Origin: a bacterium
Lineage (GTDB): Bacteria > Desulfobacterota > Binatia > DP-6
Assembly (NCBI GenBank): GCA_026129405.1
Contig: JAHCID010000009.1
Location: 62,001 to 126,000, forward strand
Reading direction: 5' to 3'
Length of the DNA stretch: 64,000 bases
Shown here: piece after piece, positions 51,161 to 60,007 of the stretch
How the letters are laid out: each line of letters starts with the position of its first letter
How positions within the stretch are numbered: the first letter of the stretch is position 1
Notes under the pieces: generated by a model
Told to the model about the DNA's origin: nothing
The model's input: only the letters and a program-made list of their open reading frames with translations
The model's database searches: none
Translations under genes and position numbers: made by a program

Positions 51161-52738
51161 GGCAGGAATCCGATCGAGAACGGCGGCAGCCCGAGCCGCA
51201 GCGGGCGGCGCTGCACCGGGCGGTCGGTGGACGGATCGAAGAGGCGCAGGCCGGGATCGGGCATGCCCTGGTCGGCGAGCCACACGAGGCCGTCGGGGCC
51301 GACGGCGACGTCGGGCAGGAAGCCCATGCGCGCGTAGAGGTCGCGCGGCGGCGTCGCGCCGGTGGGATCGAAGGCGACGAGGTGGTTGCGCAGCGTGCCG
51401 TCCTGGACCACGGCGTAGCCCTTCGTGGGCGCGAGCAGCACGAAGTCGGTGACGTTGCCGCCGAGCGCGACCTCGTCGGCGAAGAACCGGCCCTCCGCAC
51501 GCAGCGCCACCGGGTCGACGCGCTCGAGGCCGCCGTCGCCGACCCGATAGATGTCGCCGGGCGTGCCGAGCACCAGCATGCCGGTCCCCGGCTCGCGCAC
51601 GATGCCGCTCGCGTCGCCGAAGGCGTTGGCGCCGAAGAGGGGGATGTCGCCGACGATGGCGTCGGTGGCGACGTCGATCACGACGAGACGGCTCGGCCCG
51701 GTGGGCGCGAACCCGCGCCGGCGGTCGAGCCGCTGCACGCTGACGAAGAGCCGCCCGTCGACCAGCGCCATCTGGCTCATCTCCGGCAGCCCGTCGCCGT
51801 CGGCGAAGCCGCGGAGATCGATGGTGCCGCGCCGGAAACGCTCGCAGCCGCGCACCGACGGATCGACGATCCACAGCTCGGCGCGGTCGTAGCGCGTGAC
51901 GTAGGCCTTGTCGGGCGCCACGACGACGATGTCGTGCGGGTTCGAGCCGGGCCCGGTCGAGCACTGGAAGCGGGTGCGCAGGCCTTTGTCGGGCTCGAGA
52001 CGCTGCACGTTGTCGCCGAGGAAGCGGTTCAGGACGAAGACCATGCCGCCCGACGTCCGCACCACGGCGTCGGAGTGCACCCGCGCGGGCGGGTGGCCGA
52101 CGCGGCGGGGGCTCGCGAGCCCCACCGTCGCGAGCCCCCCGGTCTCGAAGTCCGTGGTGACGACGAGCGCGCGCCCCGCCCCGCCGCCGCTGCGCCGGCA
52201 GGTGACGCGCAGCCGATCGGTGTCGCGGCGACCGCCGGCGTCGCGCACCGTCGCACGCAGCGTCGCACGGCGCCGGCACGCGCCCGACGGACGACCTCGG
52301 CCGGCGCGCTGCACATCGTCGGCCTGTCACCGGATAGGCGAGCGCGCCGGTGCTGGTCGCGACGGGCGCGCCGGCGGCGGCGCCGCCGATCACCGGCGGC
52401 TCGATCGCCGCCGCTCCGCACGCACCCACGTTCAGGCAGTACGCGACGGCGATCCGGCAGGTGCCGTCGGCCGTCCCGTCACGGTCGCAGGCGGGGTCAC
52501 CGTCGCGGCAGACGACGGCGAGGTTGCCGAGCGCCGCGGGCGCGGCGTCGAGCCGCCACGCGCCGAGGCACTCCGCGGCCGCGGCGGCGTGGACCGCGGC
52601 GGCCGACGGCAGCAGGCCGGCGCACAGAAGAACCCCGAGGGTCATGCGGATGGGTCGCGTCGTCGTGATCTCCTCGCCGCCGCGGAGACCGGTGCGCGCA
52701 CCCCGCCGCCATGCGCCATGGACGGCCGTGCCCGACAC
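51157..52738 (-). pseudogene. Secreted YncE-like beta-propeller, operon 1 gene A, with two apparent frameshifts
   Basis: The GTG at 52738 follows a GGAAGGAG ribosome-binding site at the end of the riboswitch. The first part (signal, then AECLGAWRL and [19 protein letters not shown]) runs to about 52325. A short piece in another frame reads CSAPAEVV to about 52285, and a third frame continues with [20 protein letters not shown], the propeller ([40 protein letters not shown]) and [12 protein letters not shown]. Restoring one base at each break gives 527 residues against 526 for the intact paralogue A2, so single-base losses explain it. Whether these are errors or real mutations is open. It is likely a corrinoid-binding or surface partner protein. 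Confidence 0.75.
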
Positions 52739-52913
52739 CCAGCTCCTTCCCCGCGGAAGGCGTACTCTGCTGGCTCCAGTCGGGCAGGTCTTCTGGCTCG
52801 GGGATCGTCCTCCCCCGGTCCCTTCCCGCCTGACGGCAGTGGTCGCGACCGGGTTCGTCCCCCCTCACAGCTGCGGGGCAGCGAGGGATTCGCACCCTCT
52901 TCCCCAACCCGCC
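52739..52913 (-). promoter_or_regulatory. Cobalamin riboswitch with start-codon-sequestering hairpin, operon 1
   Basis: Read on the minus strand, the aptamer spans about 52913-52783. P1 pairs GGCGGGT with ACCTGCC. The conserved core is present: GCGAATCCC, CTGCCCCGCAGCTGTGAG, CCACTGCC, GGGAAGG and CCGAGCCAGAAGACCTGCC. The expression platform (52760-52743) is CCTTCC-GCGG-GGAAGGAG, a hairpin that hides the ribosome-binding site of the GTG at 52738. Bound cobalamin should therefore block translation of gene A and its coupled partners. Confidence 0.93.
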
Positions 52914-52927
52914 TGGGTCGAGCGGGG

Positions 52928-52956
52928 ACATAAGCCGGCCGGCGGAGACGGGTCAA
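52928..52956 (-). promoter_or_regulatory. Promoter of the operon 1 riboswitch
   Basis: On the minus strand TTGACC (complement of 52951-52956) and TTATGT (complement of 52928-52933) are 17 bases apart. Transcription would begin just before the aptamer. Confidence 0.65.
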
Positions 52957-53040
52957 GCCGCCAGGCCGTCGCGTCACGAAGACGCGCGTCACCTCCGCGC
53001 GTGGACGGCGGTCGTCATGGCGGCCTTCTCTTCGCACCGG

Positions 53041-53073
53041 GGTAGTGACTCAGTTCCAAGCTGAGTCACTACC
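53041..53073 (-). terminator. Terminator-like hairpin after operon 2
   Basis: A perfect 13-base stem (53041-53053 with 53061-53073, GGTAGTGACTCAG and its complement) has a 7-base loop. It is much less GC-rich than its surroundings and lies 11 bases past the stop of gene D, so it likely ends operon 2 before the promoter of operon 1. Confidence 0.75.
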
Positions 53074-53083
53074 CGCACGGACG

Positions 53084-54364
53084 TCACTTGCAGACCACCT
53101 TGCCTTTGCTCGGCTGCGCCATGCAGGCGCCCGGCGCGAAGGCGACCTCGCCGCAGCGCGCGTCCACGCGCAGCTGCGCCCGCAGCGGCAACGCGGGCGA
53201 CGCCAGCGCGACGCGTTTGCCGGTGACGGTGAGCTTCAGCTGCCCGGGCGTCTTCGCGACCAGCTTCACGACCCCGAGCCCGCCCGCCGCGCCCTTCCAG
53301 GACGAGGTGCCGCCCTTCACCTTCCAGCCGCTCTTCGTCGCCTTGTCCCAGGCGCCGCCCGGGATCGTCACGTCGAGCAGCGTCGTCGCCGCGTCGGCGA
53401 GGACGACCCGCACTCCGGTCGCGACCGGATCCGGCGCCGCGCCGGGAAACGGCAGGAACGTGCCCGACCAGGTGACCACGGCGTCGCCGGCCGGCATGTG
53501 GAGCTTCGTCAGCGTCAGCTTCGACGCGACGATCGTGCCGGTGCATCCGCCGCCGCCCTCGCAGGCGTCCCCCACGCCGTCGCCGTCGCTGTCGCGCTGC
53601 TGCGGATCGTAGACGTCCGGACAGCCGTCGGCGACGTCGGGATAGCCGTCACCGTCGGCGTCGGGCGCCCCGTTGCGCTCGACCGAGTGCACCGCCGCCA
53701 TCGCATCGAGATCGAAGCCCGACAGGCCGAACAGACCCACCACCAGCGCCGGCGACGCGGTGACGCGGACGTAGCGCGCCGCTGCCAGACCGACGTCGGC
53801 GAGATCGAACGCGTCGCCGCCGGCCCCGGCGGGGGGCACGAACATGTCGACCGGGATGCCGACCAGATCCGCGATCGGCGTGGTCGAGGGCACGAGCGGC
53901 GACGGGGCGTTCGGATCGTCCGCGTTCGCGAACACGGGATACACGCCGGCGCAGCCGACGTAGTAGGGGCCCGCGCCGATCGCGCAGGGGATCGCATGCC
54001 AGTCGTTGCCGTCGCCGCTGATCTCGATCAGGGCCGGCTCCGCGAAGGGCGGGTTGGTGATGGCGCCGATGACGAGGAACGGGTTCTCGAACACGAGGAG
54101 ATCGGGACCGGGGCCGTTGACGATGACGTTGTCGTCGAACGCGACCGTGATCGTGCCGCCGAGCCCGAGCGACACGACGTCGAGCGATCCCTGGAAGGCG
54201 CCACCGCCGCGCGGCGGGCCGAGCACGATGCCGGGTAGATCGGCCGCGCGTCCCCCGCCGCCGACGCCGGCAGTGTAGTCGACCACCCGATCGACGAAGG
54301 GATCGGCGCCGGCAAGCGTCGCCAGCCCCAGTGCGGCGATCGCCGCCCACGTGATGCGTCCCAT
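53084..54364 (-). CDS. Secreted mosaic protein, operon 2 gene D (B-type front, C-type tail)
   Basis: The 426-residue precursor has a signal to about residue 20. Residues 21-228 repeat the B-type domain ([59 protein letters not shown]). Only two calcium loops follow (DADGDGYPD, DSDGDGVGD). The remaining 165 residues match the C-type terminal domain (SKLTLTKLHMPAGD, IPGGAWDKATKSGWKVKGG, final VVCK). It is thus a fusion of parts from its neighbours B2 and C2. It has no counterpart in operon 1 and is the last gene of operon 2. Confidence 0.78.
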   Translation of the reverse strand: MGRITWAAIAALGLATLAGADPFVDRVVDYTAGVGGGGRAADLPGIVLGPPRGGGAFQGSLDVVSLGLGGTITVAFDDNVIVNGPGPDLLVFENPFLVIGAITNPPFAEPALIEISGDGNDWHAIPCAIGAGPYYVGCAGVYPVFANADDPNAPSPLVPSTTPIADLVGIPVDMFVPPAGAGGDAFDLADVGLAAARYVRVTASPALVVGLFGLSGFDLDAMAAVHSVERNGAPDADGDGYPDVADGCPDVYDPQQRDSDGDGVGDACEGGGGCTGTIVASKLTLTKLHMPAGDAVVTWSGTFLPFPGAAPDPVATGVRVVLADAATTLLDVTIPGGAWDKATKSGWKVKGGTSSWKGAAGGLGVVKLVAKTPGQLKLTVTGKRVALASPALPLRAQLRVDARCGEVAFAPGACMAQPSKGKVVCK

Positions 54365-54435
54365 GACGTCCTCCTCCGCCCGCGGGCGGGCGGAACGCCG
54401 CAGCGCCCCGCCCGCCCGACTCCGGGGCGATCAGC

Positions 54436-55878
54436 TCACTTGCACTTGAGCGTGGTACCGCTGCCGTTGAAGGCGCAGATCGGCGCCGGACCGCTGAAGT
54501 CCGCGGTGCCGCACTGCCCGTCGGGCGCGAGCACGAAGGTCACGACGAGCGGCAGCCCCGCCGGCGTCACCGGGAAGGAGCCCTTCTTGCCCGTGACCTT
54601 GAGCTTCAGGAGCCCGGGGGTCTTCGGCACGGCCTTCACCGACACCTTGGTGACGCCCGCGACGCCCGTCTTGCTGGTGAACGTGAACGACGTGCCGGTG
54701 CCGTTCGCCTTCCAGCCGGCCTTCGCGGCCGGGTCGAAGGCGCCGCCCGGGATCGCGACGTCCGCCACGGTGCCGAGGGCGTCGCCGAGGACGATGTGCA
54801 CGCCGTTCGCCACCGGATCGATCGCCGGAATCGTCGGGATCACCATCTCGCCGCCGAACTTGAGGCCGTCGTCGCCCGGCGGCGTCGCGAGCTTCGTGAT
54901 CGTCGCCTTCGCCTTGGTGATGATCGCCCCGCCGTTGCAGAGCGCGTCGGCGTCGCAGACGTCGTCGCCGTCGACGTCGCGGCAGATCGCCGCGACGCTG
55001 GTGGCGGCGTAGTCGAGCACCAGGGTCTCGTCACGGGCCGCGTCGTGGAACAGCTCCGTCGTGAAGACGAAGCCCCAGGCGCGCTGCGACTGGGCGCCGC
55101 CCGGCGCGATCGCGAGCACGTTCGAGCTCGAGAAGTCGGGCAGGAAGCCGCCGGTGACGAGGACGTTGCCGTCGTTGTCCAGCTCCTGCGCGTACTCGCC
55201 GGACAGCCCGGACGCGATCGCGGTCACGAACGTGCCGCCGAGGGTGTACTCGGCGAGCGAGCCGACGAAGAAGCCGTCGACGTCCCCGACGAGGAGCCGC
55301 GTCCCGTCGACCGTGAGGCCCGCGGCGTAGCCGAGCCCGGTGATGATCGGCGTGACGACGCCGCCCGACACGCGCACGACGCGCCCCGCGCCCGGTCCGG
55401 CCGCGTCGCTGACGAGCAGGTCGGCGCCGTCGACGACGACGTCCTGCGCGAACGGGATGCTCCCGGCCGGCGCCACCTCGGCCCCGAGGGCGGCCACCGC
55501 AGTGGCGCGGGTCAGCGCGTCGGGAATGGCGAAGGCGGTGTCGCCCGTGAGCGCCCCCGGCACGTTGCCGCCGTTGTCGACGACGAAGAGCGTGCCGTTC
55601 GGGGCCAACGCGAAGCCGCCGAGCGAGTTGAAGCCCGTGGCGATCGTGGTCGCCACGCCGTTCTCGAGGCGGATGATCTGCTGGAGCCCGGCGCCGAAGG
55701 CGCCCTGCCCGACCAGGACCGCGTCGCCGGCGCGCACGACGCCGCCCTGCACGGCGCCCGGCGTGGGGATCGCGTAGTAGTGCCAGCCGGGCGCGGTCGT
55801 GATCTGGGCGCCCGCGGGCGCCGCGAGGACGGCCGCGAGCGCGAGGGCTCCGGCGAGCGAGACGGATGGTTTCGACAT
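54436..55878 (-). CDS. Secreted beta-propeller protein with CK-terminal domain, operon 2 gene C
   Basis: The 480-residue precursor has a signal peptide (VSLAGALALAAVLAAPAGA). Blades include GFALAPNGTLFVVDNGGN, VVVDGADLLVSDAAGPGAGRV and LTVDGTRLLVGDVDGFFVGS, then LDNDGNVLVTGGFLPDFSSS. A CRDVDGDDVCDADALC loop leads into the C-terminal domain (AKATITKLATPPGDDGLKFGG to LKCK). It is similar along its length to C1 in operon 1. A GC-rich palindrome (54376-54389) sits between it and gene D and could tune mRNA ends. Confidence 0.75.
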   Translation of the reverse strand: MSKPSVSLAGALALAAVLAAPAGAQITTAPGWHYYAIPTPGAVQGGVVRAGDAVLVGQGAFGAGLQQIIRLENGVATTIATGFNSLGGFALAPNGTLFVVDNGGNVPGALTGDTAFAIPDALTRATAVAALGAEVAPAGSIPFAQDVVVDGADLLVSDAAGPGAGRVVRVSGGVVTPIITGLGYAAGLTVDGTRLLVGDVDGFFVGSLAEYTLGGTFVTAIASGLSGEYAQELDNDGNVLVTGGFLPDFSSSNVLAIAPGGAQSQRAWGFVFTTELFHDAARDETLVLDYAATSVAAICRDVDGDDVCDADALCNGGAIITKAKATITKLATPPGDDGLKFGGEMVIPTIPAIDPVANGVHIVLGDALGTVADVAIPGGAFDPAAKAGWKANGTGTSFTFTSKTGVAGVTKVSVKAVPKTPGLLKLKVTGKKGSFPVTPAGLPLVVTFVLAPDGQCGTADFSGPAPICAFNGSGTTLKCK

Positions 55879-55900
55879 GGAAGTATTGCCTCCGGTCGCT

Positions 55901-57412
55901 TCAGCGGCGCTTCTTCACCGTGAAGCGGTCTCGATCGACGGCGCGCCGGCGACCCTTCGTTCCGGGTCCCTCGGCACGGAGGACGACGACGCTGCGTCGA
56001 CGGGAGATGGGAATGCGCAGCGTCCGTGTCGATCCGGGGATCAACGACGGCAGCTGCGCGGTGAGATCACGCTTACCGAGACGCACGGTCACGGATCCGG
56101 GGACCACGTCCGGGGACACCACCACCACCAGCTCGGCCTGCGTGGCGTCGGCCGCGACGATCATGAGCGCCGCGGCGGGGGATACGTAGGTGAGGAGATC
56201 GTCGGTCGCGCGCTTGCCGCCGCGGCCGCGGAACGTGCCCGCGACGAGCGGGCCGCACTCGGCGTCGGCCGGGCACGGGTCGCAGGCGTCGCCGAAGCCG
56301 TCGCCGTCGGTGTCCGCCTGGAGCGGATCGGCGTCGGCGGGACACACGTCGCAGGCGTCGCCGACGCCGTCCCCGTCGCGGTCGTCCTGCGCGGGATCGG
56401 GCACGAGGGGACAGACGTCGTCGGCATCCGCCACGCCGTCGCCGTCGGTGTCGGGCGGACCATTCGGTCCCGCCTCGCACGCGTCCCCGACGCCGTCCCC
56501 GTCGGCGTCGGCCTGATCGGGATTCGGGGTCGCGGGACAGTTGTCGCAGGGGTCGCCGACGCCGTCGCCGTCGCGGTCGCGCCGATCCGCGCTCGCGAGG
56601 CCCGGACACAGATCGCACGCGTCGCCCACGCCGTCGCCGTCGGCGTCCTCCTGGCCGTCCGGGATCTGCGGACACGCGTCGGCGGCGTCGGCGATGCCGT
56701 CGCCGTCGCCGTCCGGCAGCCCGCCGACCTCCACCGAGTGGACGCCGGCCACGGCGTCGAGGTCGAAGCCGGCCTTGCCCTCGAGGCCGAAGGCCGCGTT
56801 GCCCGCGTCGATGCGCACGAAGCGGATGGCGGCGAGGCCGACGTCGGCGAGATCGAAGCCGTCGCCGCCCGAGCCGGCCGGCGGGACGAAGTCGTCGATC
56901 GGGATGCCGACCAGCGCCGCCAGCGGCGTCGTCGACGGCACCAGCGGCGACGGCGCGCCGGGGTCGTCGGCGTTGGCGAACACGGGGTACACGCCGGCGC
57001 AGCCCGCGTGGTACGGCGCCGCGTCGCGAGCGCACGGGAACGTTCGCCAGGTCGTGCCGTCGGCGCTGACCGACACCGTGGCCGGCTCGGCGAACGGCGG
57101 GTTCGTGGTCGCGCCGATCACGAGGAACGGGTTCTCGAACACGGTGAAGTCGACGCCCGGCCCGTCGACGACGACGTTGTCGTCGAAGCGGACGACGATC
57201 TGCCCACCGAGCCCGAGCGACACGACGTCGAGCCCGCCCGCGAACGCCCCACCGCCGCGCGGCGGGCCCAGCACGACGCCGGGCAGCGCGCCGGCGTTCC
57301 AGCCGCCGGCGGTCCCGGGCGTGAAGGAGACGACGGCGTCGAGGAACGGATCGGCGGCCGCGACCCGCGCGGCCAGGACGACCGCGGCGGCGACGAAGCG
57401 GAGTGCCTTCAT
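55901..57412 (-). CDS. Surface protein with thrombospondin type 3 repeats, operon 2 gene B
   Basis: The 503-residue precursor (ATG at 57412, overlapping the gene A2 stop) has a signal to about residue 20 (RFVAAAVVLAARVAAA). The B domain contains [52 protein letters not shown] and [20 protein letters not shown]. Seven DxDGDG loops follow, some spaced by CPxxP linkers ([19 protein letters not shown]). The basic C-terminal domain (GRGGKRATDDLLTYVSP to RFTVKKRR) matches that of B1. Calcium would stiffen the repeat rod, projecting the B domain from the cell. Confidence 0.82.
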   Translation of the reverse strand: MKALRFVAAAVVLAARVAAADPFLDAVVSFTPGTAGGWNAGALPGVVLGPPRGGGAFAGGLDVVSLGLGGQIVVRFDDNVVVDGPGVDFTVFENPFLVIGATTNPPFAEPATVSVSADGTTWRTFPCARDAAPYHAGCAGVYPVFANADDPGAPSPLVPSTTPLAALVGIPIDDFVPPAGSGGDGFDLADVGLAAIRFVRIDAGNAAFGLEGKAGFDLDAVAGVHSVEVGGLPDGDGDGIADAADACPQIPDGQEDADGDGVGDACDLCPGLASADRRDRDGDGVGDPCDNCPATPNPDQADADGDGVGDACEAGPNGPPDTDGDGVADADDVCPLVPDPAQDDRDGDGVGDACDVCPADADPLQADTDGDGFGDACDPCPADAECGPLVAGTFRGRGGKRATDDLLTYVSPAAALMIVAADATQAELVVVVSPDVVPGSVTVRLGKRDLTAQLPSLIPGSTRTLRIPISRRRSVVVLRAEGPGTKGRRRAVDRDRFTVKKRR

Positions 57413-58989
57413 GGCGCGAATCCAATCGAGAACGGCGGCAGGCCGAGGCGCAGCGGGCGGCGGCGCAACGGCTCGTCGGTGGCGGGATCGAAGAAGCGGA
57501 TACCCGGATCGGGCAGGCCCTGATCGGCGAGCCACAGGAGCCCGTCGGGACCGACGACGATGTCGGGCAGGTAGGCCTGGCGGTTGTAGACGTCGACGGC
57601 GGGCGCGGCGCCCGACGGATCGAAGCGCACCAGGTGGTTCTTGAGATTGCCGTCCTGGACGACGGCGTAGCCCTGCGTCGGCGAGAGCAGGACGAAGTCG
57701 AGGATGTTGCCGCCGACGGTCTTCTCGTCGACGTAGAAGCGGCCCTCGGCCCGCAGCGCGTGCGGATCGACGCGCTCGAGGCCCCCGTCGCCGACGCCGT
57801 AGATGTCGCCGACCGAGCTGACCACGAGCCAGCCGGTGGCGGGATCGCGCGGGATGCCGGTGGCGTCGCCGAACGGGTTGGCGCCGAAGAGCGGGATCTC
57901 GCCGACCACCGCGTCGCTGGCGACGTCGATGACGATCATCCGTCCCGGCCCGGTGGCGCGGAAGCCGATCCGACGGTCGAGCCGCTGGATGGCGACGAAG
58001 AGGCGGCCGTCGACGACCGCCATCTGGCTCATCTCGGGCAGCCCGTCGCCGTCCGCGAACGGGCGCAGGTCGATCGTGCCGCGGCGGAAGCCGCGGCAGT
58101 CCGCCCCCACCGAGGGATCGACGATCCACAGCTCGGCGCGGTCGTAGCGCGTCACGTACGCCTTGTCGGGCGCGACCACGGCGATGTCGTGCGGGTTCGA
58201 GGCGGTGCCGGTCGAGCACTGGAAGCGCGTGCGCAGGCTGCCGGGCTCGAGCCGCTGCAGGTTGTCGCCGAGGAAGCGGTTCAGGACGAAGACGACGCCG
58301 TCCGCGACCCGCACGACGGCGTCGGAGTGGATCCGGGTCGCGGGCTTGCGTACGCGGTGCGCGGCGTTCGCACCGACCGTGGCGAGCACGCCGGTCTCGA
58401 AGTCGGTGGTGACCACGATCGCGCGGCCGCCGGCGAGCGATCCCCTGCAGACGACCTTCAGCCGGTCGACGTCGCGACGCCCGCTGGCGGCGTCGCGCAC
58501 CTGCGCGCGGATCGTCGCCTTGCGCTGCCGGTGCCCGCCGAGCGCGAGCGTGATCTCGGCCGCCTCGGGACAGACCCCGGGGCTCGCGATCGGCGCCACC
58601 AGCGCGCCGGCGGCGGCGGCGAGCGCCTCGGCGCCGGGCCCGCGGAACGTCGGCGCCTCGAGCTGCCCCGGCGCGCACGGCGCGAGATTGAGGCAGTACG
58701 ACACGGCGAGGCGACAGGTACCGTCGGCGACGCCGTCGGCGTCGCAGGCGGGATCGCCGTCGGTGCAGACGAGCCGCGCGTTGCCCGGCGTCGGAGCGGC
58801 GGCGGCGAGACGCCAGCCGCCGAGGCACTCCGCGCGCGCCGCCCATGCGTCGGGCGGGCTCGCGAGCGCGAGCAGGAGGAGGGCCAGGGCCTGTCGGGTC
58901 GGTGTCGTCGTCGTCTCCGCGAACGCGGAGACGGCCCGAGTGCACGCTGCGCTGCGACTCGCTACATGGTCGCCCGCTCTGCCTGACAC
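57409..58989 (-). CDS. Secreted YncE-like beta-propeller, operon 2 gene A
   Basis: The intact 526-residue member of the A pair. It starts at a GTG right after the riboswitch's GGAAGGAG site; no other in-frame start exists before the signal-peptide core (QALALLLLALASPPDAWA). Residues 54-110 hold a Cys-rich part with CTDGDPACDADGVADGTCR and SYCLNLAPC. Propeller blades follow: [75 protein letters not shown] and YLPDIVVGPDGLLWLADQG. YncE-like propellers resemble the corrinoid-binding BtuG proteins of Bacteroides, so cobalamin capture is a reasoned guess. Confidence 0.85.
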   Translation of the reverse strand: MSGRAGDHVASRSAACTRAVSAFAETTTTPTRQALALLLLALASPPDAWAARAECLGGWRLAAAAPTPGNARLVCTDGDPACDADGVADGTCRLAVSYCLNLAPCAPGQLEAPTFRGPGAEALAAAAGALVAPIASPGVCPEAAEITLALGGHRQRKATIRAQVRDAASGRRDVDRLKVVCRGSLAGGRAIVVTTDFETGVLATVGANAAHRVRKPATRIHSDAVVRVADGVVFVLNRFLGDNLQRLEPGSLRTRFQCSTGTASNPHDIAVVAPDKAYVTRYDRAELWIVDPSVGADCRGFRRGTIDLRPFADGDGLPEMSQMAVVDGRLFVAIQRLDRRIGFRATGPGRMIVIDVASDAVVGEIPLFGANPFGDATGIPRDPATGWLVVSSVGDIYGVGDGGLERVDPHALRAEGRFYVDEKTVGGNILDFVLLSPTQGYAVVQDGNLKNHLVRFDPSGAAPAVDVYNRQAYLPDIVVGPDGLLWLADQGLPDPGIRFFDPATDEPLRRRPLRLGLPPFSIGFAP

Positions 58990-59170
58990 CCAGCTCCTTC
59001 CCCGCGGAAGGTGTGTTGCTGCTGGCTCCAGGCAGATAGGTCTTCTGGCTCGGGGATCGCTCTCCCCCGGTCCCTTCCCACCTTTCGGCAGTGGTCGTGA
59101 CCGGGATCGTCCCCCCTCACAGCTGCGGGGCAGCGAGGGATTTGCACCCTCTTCCCTGACCTGTCTGGGG
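58990..59170 (-). promoter_or_regulatory. Cobalamin riboswitch with start-codon-sequestering hairpin, operon 2
   Basis: On the minus strand the aptamer runs about 59170-59031, with P1 between CAGACAGGTC and GACCTATCTG (one mismatch). The core GCAAATCCC, CTGCCCCGCAGCTGTGAG, CCACTGCC, GGGAAGG and CCGAGCCAGAAGACCT is present. The platform (59011-58994) has the same CCTTCC-GCGG-GGAAGGAG hairpin as operon 1, hiding the site for the GTG at 58989. Cobalamin should repress operon 2. Confidence 0.93.
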
Positions 59171-59179
59171 TCGGCGTGC

Positions 59180-59209
59180 GTCTTACGCTGCGCGCGCGCG
59201 TTCTGTCAA
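59180..59209 (-). promoter_or_regulatory. Promoter of the operon 2 riboswitch
   Basis: TTGACA (complement of 59204-59209) and TAAGAC (complement of 59180-59185) on the minus strand have an 18-base spacer. The -35 box overlaps the last codons of the methyltransferase gene, which runs the same way. Confidence 0.65.
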
Positions 59210-59946
59210 GGTAGAACGGCTCGCGCGGGCGCATCGGCGATGCGGAAGCGCGCGAAATACGCGCACGCCAAACCGAGCCGAGCGTCGAGCACGAAGCCGG
59301 CACGCGCCGCCGCCTCGCACAACGTCGCCAGGCGCACGGCGTCGGGATCGAGGACGAGCACCTCGCCGACGACCAGCCGTGCGTCCGGCTTCAGCACACG
59401 GCGCAGCTCGCGCAGCGCCGCATCCGGATCGGGAACCTCGCCGAGGACGCCGATCAGATATGCGCCGTCGAACGAGGCGTCCGCATACGGCAGGCGTTGC
59501 GCGTCGCCCTGCCGCGCGACGACGTTGCCGACGCCGGCGGCGCGCGCGCGGCGCCCGAGCACCGCCAGCATCTCGGGCTGCACGTCGAGGGCGTCGAGCC
59601 TGCCGCCGGCGAGCGCGGCGGCGACGGGGACGGCGTAGATGCCGACCCCGGGCCCCAGCTCGAGCAGCCGCTCGCCGGAGCGCGGCGCGAGGATGCGACG
59701 CAGGCGTGCCACCGACAGCGGCCAGCGCGGCAGGTAGAGCACGAAGCGCAGCGCGAACGGCATCGGCGACGGCTGCCGGCGGCTCGCGATGCGCGCGGCC
59801 GCCGCGCAGCCGATCGCGACCGCGGCGGCGAGCACGGCCGTCCCGGCGCGGCCGGCGAGCGCCGCCGCCACGGCCACGACGACGCCGAGCGTCCCCGCCG
59901 CCGAGATCCAGTCGTGCGCCCTCGGGCGTCGCGTCTGCGTCGACAT
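59206..59946 (-). CDS. SAM-dependent methyltransferase with N-terminal membrane segment
   Basis: The 246-residue protein has two hydrophobic stretches (about residues 14-55, WISAAGTLGVVVAVAAALAG and TAVLAAAVAIGCAAAARIA), then a class I methyltransferase fold: RLLELGPGVGIYAVPVAAAL is motif I, DALDVQPEML holds the acidic SAM ligand, and RQGDAQRLPYADASFDGAYL and LRELRRVLKPDARLVVGEVL follow. The substrate is unknown; membrane attachment suggests a lipid or quinone. It is divergent from a TetR regulator across an operator, so it is probably the regulated gene. Confidence 0.82.
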   Translation of the reverse strand: MSTQTRRPRAHDWISAAGTLGVVVAVAAALAGRAGTAVLAAAVAIGCAAAARIASRRQPSPMPFALRFVLYLPRWPLSVARLRRILAPRSGERLLELGPGVGIYAVPVAAALAGGRLDALDVQPEMLAVLGRRARAAGVGNVVARQGDAQRLPYADASFDGAYLIGVLGEVPDPDAALRELRRVLKPDARLVVGEVLVLDPDAVRLATLCEAAARAGFVLDARLGLACAYFARFRIADAPARAVLP

Positions 59947-59959
59947 GCCGGCTCGTATA

Positions 59960-59973
59960 TGAGCATTTGCTCA
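59960..59973. promoter_or_regulatory. TetR-type operator, TGAGCATTTGCTCA
   Basis: A near-perfect inverted repeat (GAGCA-TT-TGCTC, extended by T/A) lies between the methyltransferase and TetR starts, 14 bases from the former. TetR-family operators commonly have this form. A second copy with the same spacing lies inside the tetR gene. Confidence 0.65.
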
Positions 59974-60007
59974 CGTCCTTCTACTCGCGTTGGAGGCGCC
60001 CTCACCC

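Noticed and set aside
54376-54389. CCGCCCGCGGGCGG palindrome between genes C2 and D as an operator
   Set aside because: It is GC-only and inside an operon. An intercistronic RNA hairpin is more likely than a protein-binding site.
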